Below are positions 46,772-56,067 of a stretch of DNA of 64,000 nucleotides, piece by piece; the first letter of the stretch is position 1, and every line of letters starts with the position of its first letter. Source of the stretch: Microbulbifer salipaludis (GTDB lineage Bacteria > Pseudomonadota > Gammaproteobacteria > Pseudomonadales > Cellvibrionaceae); NCBI RefSeq assembly GCF_017303155.1, contig NZ_JAEKJR010000001.1, forward strand, positions 1,309,341-1,373,340. Reading direction: 5' to 3'. The position numbers were made by a program, and so were the translations under genes. The notes under the pieces were generated by a model. It had not been told where the DNA came from. It was given only the letters and a program-made list of their open reading frames with translations, and made no database searches.

Positions 46772-47737
46772 ATGAGCAATCAAATACATCTCGATATTCA
46801 AGTACCCGCAGAGTATGCCGGGCAACGGTTTGACCAGATCGCAGCGGATTTGATCCCTGATTATTCCCGCGCCCGCCTGCAGAGCTGGATAAAAGGCGGC
46901 CAACTCACGGTTGACGGGCGTTCTGGCAAGCCCAAGGACAAGCTATACGGTGGTGAGCAGCTGCAGCTGCGCGCTGAACTGGAGCCCCAGGGGGAGTGGC
47001 AGGCTCAGGCGATGGACCTGGATATCGTCTATGAAGACGACAGCCTGCTGGTGGTCAACAAGCCCGCGGGGCTGGTGGTCCACCCGGCAGCGGGTAATCC
47101 CGACGGCACCCTGTTGAATGGGCTTCTTGCCCACTGCGCGGGACAGCAGAACATCCCCCGGGCAGGCATTGTGCATCGGCTGGACAAGGACACCAGTGGC
47201 CTGATGGTGGTGGCGAAAACCCTGCAGGCGCAGGCGGACCTGGTGGATCAACTCAAGGCCCGGTCTGTGAGCCGTCAGTACGACGCCATCGTGCACGGCA
47301 CCCTGAGTGGCGGCGGCACCATCAAGGCGCCGATGGGCCGCCACCGCACCCATCGACTGAAAATGGCCGTGTTACCCAACGCGGGCATGGGCGGTGCGAA
47401 GGAAGCGATTACTCACTATCGTCTGCAGGAGCGCTTCCGCGGCCATACGCTGGTGCGCTGCCAGCTGGAAACCGGTCGCACCCACCAGATCCGGGTGCAC
47501 ATGGCGCATATCCGCCATCCACTGGTGGGGGACCCGCTGTATGGCGGGCGCAACAAATTGCCCGCCGGTGCAGCGCCCGAGCTGATTGAAGCGCTGCAGC
47601 AATTCCCCCGGCAGGCATTGCATGCGGCCGAGCTGGCGCTCATTCACCCGGTGACTGCCGAGACCATGCACTGGTCGGCGGCCATGCCGGAGGATATGCT
47701 GCGGCTGCTCGCACTGCTGCGAGCCGACAACCTCTGA
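46772..47737 (+). CDS. rluD: 23S rRNA pseudouridine synthase RluD
   Basis: Modifies uridines 1911, 1915 and 1917 of 23S rRNA (E. coli numbering). The 321 residues begin at the ATG at 46772, the family-like start; a TTG at 46727 is in frame but unlikely. An N-terminal S4 domain ([20 protein letters not shown]) is followed by the catalytic domain with [35 protein letters not shown] is also diagnostic. pgeF follows 24 bases later, so the two likely form an operon. Confidence 0.96.
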   Translation: MSNQIHLDIQVPAEYAGQRFDQIAADLIPDYSRARLQSWIKGGQLTVDGRSGKPKDKLYGGEQLQLRAELEPQGEWQAQAMDLDIVYEDDSLLVVNKPAGLVVHPAAGNPDGTLLNGLLAHCAGQQNIPRAGIVHRLDKDTSGLMVVAKTLQAQADLVDQLKARSVSRQYDAIVHGTLSGGGTIKAPMGRHRTHRLKMAVLPNAGMGGAKEAITHYRLQERFRGHTLVRCQLETGRTHQIRVHMAHIRHPLVGDPLYGGRNKLPAGAAPELIEALQQFPRQALHAAELALIHPVTAETMHWSAAMPEDMLRLLALLRADNL

Positions 47738-47761
47738 ATCTAAGCCCAGGATGACACAGGA

Positions 47762-48529
47762 ATGCCCATGGCTGCTGACCACTACCTCAAACCGGACTGG
47801 CCCGCGCCGGCCAACGTGCGCGCGTTTACCACCTTGCGCGCGGACGGCCACAGCCAGGGCGCCTACCGTGGGTTCAATCTCGCCGACCATGTCGGGGATG
47901 ATGCCGCGGCGGTGGCCGCCAACCGCAGCCAGCTACAGCAGGAGCTGAATCTGCCCAATGCCCCGCAGTGGCTGGAACAGATCCACAGTGACAAAGTGGT
48001 GCAGGCGCACAGCGACGGCAAGATACGCACCGCAGACGCGAGTTTCACCGCAGAGGCGGGCATCGTCTGTGCCGTGCTCACCGCCGACTGCCTGCCGCTG
48101 TTGCTGTGCAATCGCGAGGGCTCTGAAGTGGCCGCAATCCACGCGGGCTGGCGGGGTCTGACCGGCGGTGTGATTCGCGAAACCATTACCGCCATGTCCA
48201 GTGCGCCCGAGGACCTGCTGGTATGGCTTGGCCCGGCCATCGGGCCGCAGGCGTTCGAGTGTGGTGTGGACGTGCTGGAAGCGGCGTTCGAATCGTCCAT
48301 CAGTGCGTCCCATGCGGTGGCCATCGCCAGGTGCTTCGTTCCGCACACGCAAAAGCCACTGCACTTCCTGGCGGATATCTACGCCCTCGGTCGCGCCGAA
48401 CTGGCTGAGCTGGGGGTGACACAGGTATCGGGTGGCGACCGTTGCACCGTTACCGAAGAGGCGGACTTTTTCTCCTACCGTCGGGATGGGGATACCGGGC
48501 GTATGGCGTCTTTGATTTGGTTCGAGTAA
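47762..48529 (+). CDS. pgeF: Polyphenol oxidase family / peptidoglycan editing factor PgeF (YfiH)
   Basis: This 255-residue protein of the multicopper-type YfiH family removes wrongly placed amino acids from UDP-MurNAc in E. coli. Conserved metal-binding elements are QIHSDKVV, LTADCLPLLL and AIHAGWRGL, plus the C-terminal GGDRCTVTE and FFSYRRDG. It follows rluD closely, and in many gammaproteobacteria clpB comes next, as here. A cloverleaf repeat begins 44 bases after its stop. Confidence 0.94.
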   Translation: MPMAADHYLKPDWPAPANVRAFTTLRADGHSQGAYRGFNLADHVGDDAAAVAANRSQLQQELNLPNAPQWLEQIHSDKVVQAHSDGKIRTADASFTAEAGIVCAVLTADCLPLLLCNREGSEVAAIHAGWRGLTGGVIRETITAMSSAPEDLLVWLGPAIGPQAFECGVDVLEAAFESSISASHAVAIARCFVPHTQKPLHFLADIYALGRAELAELGVTQVSGGDRCTVTEEADFFSYRRDGDTGRMASLIWFE

Positions 48530-48573
48530 TCATTTGGGTTCTGGGGGCCCAGCTCAGAAGTTGGTCCAGTAGC

Positions 48574-48685
48574 GGCCAATCACTGGGGATGGGGTTTCAG
48601 GACCGCTGTGAATACATCCCTGTACGCTTCGTCGGCAACATCCCTGTTGCCGACGATCCTGAAGCCCCATCCCCAGCGCTTGGCC
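48574..48685 (-). repeat. Cloverleaf-type inverted repeat, copy R3
   Basis: Outer arms at 48574-48605 and 48654-48685 pair at 28 of 32 positions. On the minus strand hairpin 1 is CGTCGGCAACA-GGGA-TGTTGCCGACG (48630-48655), 11 perfect pairs, and hairpin 2 is TACA-GGGA-TGTA (48613-48624), followed by TTCACAGCG. It has the same orientation as R2 and the same overall plan as R1 and R4. Confidence 0.85.
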
Positions 48686-48745
48686 TTCACCCTCTAGCCC
48701 GTAGCTTCGCCACTTCACCTGCTTCGGGGCAGAAAACCAACAAAG

Positions 48746-48773
48746 CTTGAAAACCCGCCGCCAGCCCGCAAAT
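48746..48773 (+). promoter_or_regulatory. Sigma-32 promoter of clpB
   Basis: CTTGAA at 48746-48751, a 14-base spacer, and CCGCAAAT at 48766-48773, close to the RpoH consensus. The distance to the clpB start is about 97 bases. It begins 60 bases after repeat R3. Confidence 0.7.
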
Positions 48774-48869
48774 TAAAGATCAGCACTAGAATGTATTCGT
48801 CATTGTGTTTCCGCGCGTCGTTTCATCCTTTTTGCGACGCGTCAATGATCAGGAGAGGGCAACTGCACC

Positions 48870-51476
48870 ATGCGCATCGACCGGATGACCAACCCCCTAC
48901 AGGCCGCCATTGCTGACGCACAATCGATTGCTGTCGGACGCGACCACAACCAGATTTATCCCGAACATTTGCTGCAGGCACTGCTCGACCAGTCCAATGG
49001 CAGTGTTACCGCCTTTCTGAATCAGGCCGGCTTCAATATCAACGGCCTGCGCAACGATTTGGCCAAGCGCCTCGACAGTCTGCCGACCGTGGGAACGCCC
49101 ACCGGCGATGTAGGCATGTCCCAGGAGCTGATGCGGTTATTTAATCTGGCGGACAAAAAAGCACAGAAACACGGCGATAGTTTTATCGCCAGCGAAACGG
49201 TTTTACTCGCGGCCTTCGACCCTGCCGCCGGCGAGGTCTCGAAAATCCTGAACGCACATGGCGACCTGAAACATCTGCAGGACGCCATTACCAAAATTCG
49301 CGGTGATGAAAAGGTCAACGACCCGCAGGCGGAAGAGGCGCGCCAGGCCTTGGATAAATACACCATGGACCTGACCGCCCGCGCGGAAGCGGGCAAACTG
49401 GACCCGGTGATTGGCCGCGACGACGAAATTCGCCGCACTATTCAGGTGTTGCAGCGTCGGACCAAAAATAATCCGGTACTGATCGGTGAGCCCGGTGTGG
49501 GTAAAACCGCCATCGTGGAAGGCCTCGCCCAGCGCATCGTCAATGGCGAAGTCCCCGAGGGGTTGAAAGACAAGCGCCTGCTGTCCCTCGATCTCGGATC
49601 ACTGCTGGCCGGTGCCAAGTTCCGCGGTGAATTCGAAGAGCGCCTGAAAGCGGTGTTGAACGAGCTCTCCAAGCAGGAGGGGCGCGTCATCCTGTTCATT
49701 GACGAATTGCACACCATGGTCGGCGCCGGCAAGGCGGAAGGAGCCATGGATGCGGGCAATATGCTCAAGCCCGCACTGGCGCGCGGTGAACTGCATTGCG
49801 TGGGCGCGACCACCCTGAATGAATACCGCCAATATATCGAGAAAGATGCGGCACTGGAGCGGCGCTTCCAGAAGGTACTGGTCGATGAGCCCAGTGAAGA
49901 AGATACCATCGCGATCCTGCGCGGCCTCAAAGAGCGCTATGAGGTGCACCACGGCGTGGACATCACCGACTCCGCCATCATTGCCGCCACCAAGTTGTCG
50001 CAGCGTTACATTACCGACCGCCAGTTGCCGGACAAGGCCATCGACCTGATCGACGAGGCCGCCAGCCGCATTCGCATGGAAATCGACTCCAAGCCAGAGG
50101 AAATGGACAAACTGGAGCGACGCCTGATTCAGCTCAAGATCGAGCGCGAAGCGGTGAAAAAGGACAAGGACGACGAGGCCGCTAAAAAACGCCTGGAGAA
50201 ACTCGAGCAAGACATCGACGATATCGAAAAGGAGTACGCCGACCTGGAGGAAATCTGGAAGGCGGAAAAGGCCAAGCTCGCTGGCAGTGCGGATATCAAG
50301 AACAAACTGGAACAGGCCAAGCTGGACATGGATGCGGCGCGCCGCGCCGGCGACCTGACGCGGATGTCCGAGATCCAGTACGGCGTGATTCCGCAGCTGG
50401 AACAGCAGCTGAAGCTGGCCTCAGACACCAGTGATACCAGTGACAACCAACTGCTGCGCAATCGTGTCACCGACGAGGAAGTCGCCGAGGTGGTTTCCCG
50501 CTGGACCGGTATCCCGGTATCAAAAATGCTCGAAGGCGAGCGCGAGAAACTGTTGAAAATGGAAGGGGCTCTGCATGACCGAGTGATCGGTCAGGATGAA
50601 GCCGTGGTGGCGGTGTCCAACGCGGTGCGCCGCTCCCGAGCCGGTCTTGCGGATCCCAACCGGCCCAATGGCTCCTTCCTGTTCCTCGGCCCCACCGGTG
50701 TCGGTAAGACGGAGTTGTGCAAGGCGCTGGCAGAATTCCTGTTCGATACCGAAGACGCCATGGTGCGCATCGACATGTCCGAGTTTATGGAGAAACACTC
50801 GGTTGCGCGGCTGATCGGAGCACCTCCCGGCTATGTGGGGTATGAGGAAGGTGGCTATCTCACCGAGGCGGTGCGCCGTAAGCCCTACTCGGTGCTGCTG
50901 CTGGACGAAGTCGAAAAAGCCCACCCGGATGTATTCAACATTCTGCTGCAGGTGCTGGAAGATGGCCGCCTGACCGATGGCCAGGGGCGCACCGTGGACT
51001 TCCGCAACACCGTTGTGGTGATGACGTCGAACCTGGGCTCGGATCTGATCCAGAAATACGCCAGCGCCAAGGACGATGACGAAGTGGACAGCGAAATCCA
51101 TTACCGCCAGATGAAGGCCGCGGTGATGGATGTCGTGGGCACCCACTTCCGCCCCGAGTTTATCAACCGCATCGACGAAGTGGTGGTATTCCATCCGCTG
51201 GACCGCGCCGAAGTGCGCTCGATTGCAGAGATACAGTTACAGAACCTGCGCAATCGCCTGGCAGACCGGGATCTCAAGTTCGAGATATCCGAAGAGCTGC
51301 TGAACAAGCTGGCCGATGTGGGGTTCGACCCGGTATACGGTGCGCGGCCGCTGAAGCGCGCTATCCAGATGTGGTTGGAAAACCCTCTGGCCCAGGATGT
51401 GCTCTCCGGAAAATTCGTACCCGGCGATACCATTCACGCGACTTTGGAAGGGGATAAACCGGTTTTTGAAAAGTAG
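48870..51476 (+). CDS. clpB: ATP-dependent disaggregase ClpB
   Basis: Hsp104-type unfoldase of 868 residues that dissolves aggregates with DnaKJE. It begins [20 protein letters not shown], the family start. The N domain is followed by AAA1 with Walker A GEPGVGKT, a long charged coiled-coil M domain (about 400-530, rich in Lys/Glu), and AAA2 with GPTGVGKT and [33 protein letters not shown] shows the pore loop. Regulated by heat shock to judge from its promoter. A cloverleaf repeat starts 18 bases after the stop. Confidence 0.98.
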   Translation: MRIDRMTNPLQAAIADAQSIAVGRDHNQIYPEHLLQALLDQSNGSVTAFLNQAGFNINGLRNDLAKRLDSLPTVGTPTGDVGMSQELMRLFNLADKKAQKHGDSFIASETVLLAAFDPAAGEVSKILNAHGDLKHLQDAITKIRGDEKVNDPQAEEARQALDKYTMDLTARAEAGKLDPVIGRDDEIRRTIQVLQRRTKNNPVLIGEPGVGKTAIVEGLAQRIVNGEVPEGLKDKRLLSLDLGSLLAGAKFRGEFEERLKAVLNELSKQEGRVILFIDELHTMVGAGKAEGAMDAGNMLKPALARGELHCVGATTLNEYRQYIEKDAALERRFQKVLVDEPSEEDTIAILRGLKERYEVHHGVDITDSAIIAATKLSQRYITDRQLPDKAIDLIDEAASRIRMEIDSKPEEMDKLERRLIQLKIEREAVKKDKDDEAAKKRLEKLEQDIDDIEKEYADLEEIWKAEKAKLAGSADIKNKLEQAKLDMDAARRAGDLTRMSEIQYGVIPQLEQQLKLASDTSDTSDNQLLRNRVTDEEVAEVVSRWTGIPVSKMLEGEREKLLKMEGALHDRVIGQDEAVVAVSNAVRRSRAGLADPNRPNGSFLFLGPTGVGKTELCKALAEFLFDTEDAMVRIDMSEFMEKHSVARLIGAPPGYVGYEEGGYLTEAVRRKPYSVLLLDEVEKAHPDVFNILLQVLEDGRLTDGQGRTVDFRNTVVVMTSNLGSDLIQKYASAKDDDEVDSEIHYRQMKAAVMDVVGTHFRPEFINRIDEVVVFHPLDRAEVRSIAEIQLQNLRNRLADRDLKFEISEELLNKLADVGFDPVYGARPLKRAIQMWLENPLAQDVLSGKFVPGDTIHATLEGDKPVFEK

Positions 51477-51493
51477 CTCGAAGGAAGTTGTGA

Positions 51494-51613
51494 AGGTGGC
51501 GGTATCGGGTAGCAACTTGTGAGACCTTCAAAAACAGGATGTTTTTGCAGAGCCCCCAGGGATGGGTTTACGGCGTGTCTCACAAGTTGCTACCCGGTAG
51601 CGCCTCCGCCACC
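51494..51613 (+). repeat. Cloverleaf-type inverted repeat, copy R4
   Basis: Arms at 51494-51525 and 51576-51613 share a perfect 20-base inner pairing (CGGGTAGCAACTTGTGAGAC) and an outer AGGTGGCG; the right arm has six extra bases between these parts. Hairpin 1 is CAAAAAC-AGGAT-GTTTTTG (51529-51547). Hairpin 2 holds CCCAGGGATGGG followed by TTTACGGCG. The right arm ends only 41 bases before the adaptor gene. Confidence 0.85.
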
Positions 51614-51654
51614 TGCAAGGAAACGAAGTACTTACGCCCCAATGGATCTGATGT

Positions 51655-52851
51655 ATGGCACTGGCACGGCAGTTTTTTAACCGGCGTATGCTGTGGATGC
51701 TGCTGGGCTGCCTGCTGGTGTTTGGCGGCATCTTCGGTGTCAAATTCTTTGGCAAGACCATGATGAACCAGGCACTGGACAACATGGCTTTGCCGCCCGC
51801 GACTGTGACCACCACGGCCGCGCAGCAGCAGCGCTGGCAGAACACCCTGAGCGCCGTTGGCAGCCTGCGCGCGGTCAATGGCGTGGATGTGACGACCCAG
51901 GCCCAGGGGGAAGTCAAAGCCATCTATTTTGAATCCGGTCAGGAAGTAAAAAAGGGTACTGTGCTTGCGGAGCTGGCCGCGGCGCCCGAGACGGCGCAGA
52001 TCGAAGTGCTGGAAGCCGAGCGACGTCTGGCGCAGCGGGATTTCAAGCGCATTTCCGAGTTGTACGAAAAAGGGGTGGCGACCCTGCGCGAACTGGATCA
52101 GGCCCAGGCCAGCCTGGATCAGGTGACGGCCAGTCTCGCAGTGCAGCGTGCCACCATTCGTGAGCGCACCATCGTTGCGCCTTTTTCCGGCCAGCTCGGT
52201 ATTCGCCAGATTGATCTGGGGCAGAACGTCGCCCCCGGCGACGCGGTGGTTTCCCTGCAGCAACTGCAGCCGATATTTGTCGACTTTTCCCTCGCCGAGC
52301 AGGACTTCTCCCGGGTACAACAAGGGCAGGAGATCGCCCTGTCTGTCACCGCCGTCCCGGAAAAAGCGTTTTCTGGTCAAATCACCGCAATCAATCCCGC
52401 CATCGATCCGCGCAACCGCACCTTCGTTTTGCAGGGGACGCTGGAAAACACTGAGCGCCGGTTGCGCCCGGGGATGTTCGCGGATGTTGCCGTGAAAGTG
52501 GAGAACTTCCGCAGCGTGATTGTGGTGCCGCGCACGGCGATCAGCTATGCGCCCTATGGCAATTCAATTTTTGTTATTCGCAAGGCGGACAAAGCCGCTT
52601 GGAGAGAAGCCAATGCGGGCGCGATCAATCGTCAGGGAAAGGAAATCCCCCCTCCAGACTGGATTGCCATCAAGCGGTTTGTGAAGACTGGCGAGGTGCG
52701 CGGGGACCTGATTGAGATTACCGAGGGGGTAGCGGCCGGTGAGCAGGTGGCAACCAGTGGGCTGCTCAAATTGCGCAACGAAGGTGCGGTGATCATTAAC
52801 AATGAGAATCCGCCACCGGATGCGTTGGCGCCACAGCCAGATAACCGTTAG
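51655..52851 (+). CDS. RND efflux pump periplasmic adaptor (membrane fusion protein)
   Basis: This 398-residue adaptor bridges the RND transporter and an outer-membrane channel. An N-terminal membrane anchor (MLWMLLGCLLVFGGIFGVKFF) is followed by a lipoyl half-motif (VDVTTQAQGEVKAIYFESGQ), an alpha-helical hairpin, the second half-motif (ERTIVAPFSGQLGIRQIDLG) and beta-barrel segments (IDPRNRTFVLQGTLEN). It anchors by a helix rather than a lipid, as there is no lipobox. The transporter gene follows after 26 bases. No outer-membrane channel or local regulator gene is present. Confidence 0.93.
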   Translation: MALARQFFNRRMLWMLLGCLLVFGGIFGVKFFGKTMMNQALDNMALPPATVTTTAAQQQRWQNTLSAVGSLRAVNGVDVTTQAQGEVKAIYFESGQEVKKGTVLAELAAAPETAQIEVLEAERRLAQRDFKRISELYEKGVATLRELDQAQASLDQVTASLAVQRATIRERTIVAPFSGQLGIRQIDLGQNVAPGDAVVSLQQLQPIFVDFSLAEQDFSRVQQGQEIALSVTAVPEKAFSGQITAINPAIDPRNRTFVLQGTLENTERRLRPGMFADVAVKVENFRSVIVVPRTAISYAPYGNSIFVIRKADKAAWREANAGAINRQGKEIPPPDWIAIKRFVKTGEVRGDLIEITEGVAAGEQVATSGLLKLRNEGAVIINNENPPPDALAPQPDNR

Positions 52852-52877
52852 ATCCCTGAATCTGGCAAGGATGCCAT

Positions 52878-55800
52878 GTGAATTTCACCGATATTTTCAT
52901 TCGCAAACCGGTACTGGCCTGTGTGGTCAGCCTGTTTATTTTCCTGCTTGGCCTGCGCTCCGCGGCCGAACTGAATGTGCGTCAGTATCCTGAACTCGAG
53001 AACGCGGTCATCACGGTCACTACGGTGTACGTCGGGGCAGATTCGGACCTGGTGCAGGGATTCATCACCACCCCGCTGGAGCAGGAAATCGCCAGTGCCG
53101 ATGGCCTCGATTACATTGTTTCCACCAGCGTACAGGGCGCGTCGGTGATCCAGGCATACGTGCGTCTCGACTACGATCCCAACGAAGTACTCACTCAGGT
53201 TGTGGCCAAGGTCAATAAACTGCGTAATGAGCTGCCGCTGGAGTCGGAAGATCCTACGGTGGATCTCGCGGTGGGTGAGACGATCGCCGCGATGTACCTG
53301 TCTTTTTCCTCGGAGATCCTGGATAACAACGAAATCACCGACTACATCACCCGCGTGGTGCAGCCCAAGCTTTCTACGGTTGCCGGCGTGCAGCGTGCGA
53401 CCTTACTGGGAAACCGCACCTTTGCCATGCGTGTCTGGCTGCGGCCGGACGCCATGGCGGCACAGGGGGTCACACCCGGCGATGTGAGCAGCGCGCTGCG
53501 TCAGAATAATGTGCTCGCCGCCGTTGGCAAGACCAAGGGCACAATGGTGGCCATCGACATCCGGGCGGATACCGATATCGCGTCAGAATCCGAATTCCGC
53601 AAGCTGGTGGTACGTGCCGATGGGGATCAGCTGGTGCGTCTTGAAGACGTTGCCGAGGTGGAGCTGGGCTCGGAGTCGTACGACACCTCGGTAACCTTTA
53701 ACGGGCGTTCGGCGACGTTTGTCGCAGTCGAAGTTGCGCCCGATGCCAATGCACTGGATGTGATTGCCGCGGTGCGGGAAAAACTGCACGGCGAGATTTT
53801 TCCACAGTTGCCCGAGGGGATGATCGGCGATATTCCCTATGACAGTACCGAATATATCCAGGACTCCATCAATGAGGTGATCAAGACCATTGCCGAGGCG
53901 GTGTTGATTGTCATCGTGGTCATTTACCTGTTTCTGGGCTCCCTGCGCAGCGTGATCATTCCGGCGCTGGCGGTGCCCTTGTCGCTGGTGGGTGCCCTGT
54001 TCCTGATGCTGTTGATGGGGTTTTCCATCAACCTGCTTACCCTGCTGGCCATGGTGCTGGCCATCGGCATCGTGGTGGATGACGCGATCATTGTGCTGGA
54101 AAACGTGCACCGGCATATCGAGGAGGGGATGACGCCGCAGGAGGCTGCGTTACAGGGGGCGCGCGAACTGTCGTGGCCGATTGTGGCAATGACCTCCACC
54201 CTGATCGCGGTTTACCTGCCTATCGGCTTTCTCGGCGGGCTGACCGGCACTCTGTTTGTGGAGTTTGCCTTTTCCCTGGCCGGCGCCGTGCTGCTGTCTG
54301 GCGTGGTGGCGCTTACTCTGTCGCCGATGATGGCGGCGCGGGTGCTGCGCCCCCGGGATGGCAAACGCCGCAATCGCCTGGAGATCTGGCTGGAAGGGCG
54401 GCTGGACAGGCTGGAGTCCGGTTATCGACGGCGCCTGCACGGCGCGCTGGATGATCGCCTGGTGATCCTGATTTTCGGCATGATTGTGTTTGCCAGCTGT
54501 TACTTCCTGTTCATAACGTCCCCCAGCGAGCTGGAACCGAAAGAAGACCGCGGATTTGTGTTGGGCATTGCCCGGGCGGACTCCTTTGCCACCATCGACT
54601 ACCTCGAGCAGTACACCAGCGAAATCAACGGTGTGCGCGACCGTCATCCTGAAGTGGAAAATCTGTTCCTGCTAAACGGAGTGGGTGGCTCCGGGGACAG
54701 TAGCAACAGCGCCATAGCCGGCTTTGTGCTGTCATCCTGGAACAAGCGGGATAAAGACACACAGGAAATGCAGGCGCTGATTAACAGTGAGGTCTCACAA
54801 ATTGCCGGTCTCAAGACCGCGACCTTTGTGCCCCCCAGTCTGCCCACTGCCGGTGGTAATTTACCGGTGGAGTTCGTCATCGGAACGACCGAGCCCATTG
54901 CCAGCCTGGCCGGATTTGCCGAGGAAATCATGGGTAAGGCACTGGCAAGCCGGAAGTTCATCTTTCTCGACTCGGACCTGAAGCTGGACAAGCCTCGCCT
55001 GTCGGTGGTGATCGACCGCGATAAGGCGGCGTCGATCGGTGTGACCATGGCCGATGTCGCGCGGGAACTGGGGGCGATGATGTCCGGCGCCTACACCAAC
55101 CGCTTCTCGCTGGAGAACCGCAGTTACAAGGTGATCCCCCAGGTGGTGCGGGCAGACCGCCTCAGCGGGGATCAACTCAAGCAGTACTACATCCGCGCCG
55201 GGGACGGCACCCTGGTGCCGCTGTCGACTCTGGTGCGCTTGCGGGAGACCGTCGAACCCCAGCAGCTGAAACGCTTCCAGCAGCTCAATGCGGTGACCAT
55301 TTCCGGTGTGCCGCGACCGGGCATTCCACTGGGGGAGGCGCTGGCGGTGCTGGAGTCCGCCGCCGCGGAAGTACTGCCGAGAGAATATTCCACGGATTAC
55401 TCCGGTCAGTCTCGCCAGTACAAGAATGAAGGCTCGGATCTGCTGCTTACGTTTGCGTTTGCGCTCATCGTGATTTACCTGGTGCTCGCCGCCCAGTTCG
55501 AATCCTGGCGGGATCCGCTCATCATGCTGGTGACGGTGCCCATGAGTGTGTGCGGGGCCATGATCTTCGTCAGTCTGGGGCTGACCACACTGAACATCTA
55601 TACCCAGGTGGGGTTGGTGACCCTGATCGGGGTGATCTCCAAGCACGGAATTCTGATTGTGGAATTTGCCAATCAGCTGCAACTGCGCGGCAGGAGTAAA
55701 CGCGAAGCCATTGAAGAGGCGTCGAGTATTCGCCTGCGCCCGATCCTGATGACGACCGCGTCACTGGTATTGGCCATGGTGCCACTGTTGATCGCCGCCG

Positions 55801-55967
55801 GGCCGGGTGGCGGAGCGCGGTTTGCCATGGGGCTGGTGGTGGCCGCAGGGATGACAATCGGCACCCTGTTTACATTGTTTGTGGTACCGGCAATGTATCT
55901 TTATCTGGGGCGCGACTTTGGCACGGCAGGCACACACAGTGAAGGCGGCCTGGCTTCGGACACATGA
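52878..55967 (+). CDS. RND family efflux transporter (AcrB/MexB-like, HAE1 type)
   Basis: This 1029-residue inner-membrane proton/substrate antiporter starts at a GTG after AAGGA. The order is as expected: first helix IRKPVLACVVSLFIFLLGL, porter domain, helices 2-6 with the proton-relay Asp pair in GIVVDDAIIVLENVHRHIEE, a second periplasmic half, and the last helices (LVTLIGVISKHGILIVEFAN). It pairs with the adaptor upstream to form a drug or solute efflux system. Substrate range cannot be predicted; the outer-membrane partner must come from elsewhere, for example a TolC homologue. Confidence 0.95.
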   Translation: MNFTDIFIRKPVLACVVSLFIFLLGLRSAAELNVRQYPELENAVITVTTVYVGADSDLVQGFITTPLEQEIASADGLDYIVSTSVQGASVIQAYVRLDYDPNEVLTQVVAKVNKLRNELPLESEDPTVDLAVGETIAAMYLSFSSEILDNNEITDYITRVVQPKLSTVAGVQRATLLGNRTFAMRVWLRPDAMAAQGVTPGDVSSALRQNNVLAAVGKTKGTMVAIDIRADTDIASESEFRKLVVRADGDQLVRLEDVAEVELGSESYDTSVTFNGRSATFVAVEVAPDANALDVIAAVREKLHGEIFPQLPEGMIGDIPYDSTEYIQDSINEVIKTIAEAVLIVIVVIYLFLGSLRSVIIPALAVPLSLVGALFLMLLMGFSINLLTLLAMVLAIGIVVDDAIIVLENVHRHIEEGMTPQEAALQGARELSWPIVAMTSTLIAVYLPIGFLGGLTGTLFVEFAFSLAGAVLLSGVVALTLSPMMAARVLRPRDGKRRNRLEIWLEGRLDRLESGYRRRLHGALDDRLVILIFGMIVFASCYFLFITSPSELEPKEDRGFVLGIARADSFATIDYLEQYTSEINGVRDRHPEVENLFLLNGVGGSGDSSNSAIAGFVLSSWNKRDKDTQEMQALINSEVSQIAGLKTATFVPPSLPTAGGNLPVEFVIGTTEPIASLAGFAEEIMGKALASRKFIFLDSDLKLDKPRLSVVIDRDKAASIGVTMADVARELGAMMSGAYTNRFSLENRSYKVIPQVVRADRLSGDQLKQYYIRAGDGTLVPLSTLVRLRETVEPQQLKRFQQLNAVTISGVPRPGIPLGEALAVLESAAAEVLPREYSTDYSGQSRQYKNEGSDLLLTFAFALIVIYLVLAAQFESWRDPLIMLVTVPMSVCGAMIFVSLGLTTLNIYTQVGLVTLIGVISKHGILIVEFANQLQLRGRSKREAIEEASSIRLRPILMTTASLVLAMVPLLIAAGPGGGARFAMGLVVAAGMTIGTLFTLFVVPAMYLYLGRDFGTAGTHSEGGLASDT

Positions 55968-56067
55968 AGAGTTGCCTGGGATATGTGCGGTGCAAGTGCA
56001 TTGTCTCTACCGGACTTGATGCCTGGTCTACACTTCACGTTGCAAAAATATCAGTGAGGATAGATTG

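Noticed and set aside
48574..48685. Repeat R3 as a simple rho-independent terminator of pgeF
   Set aside because: No T-run follows either arm, and the branched internal structure is shared with copies at other loci.
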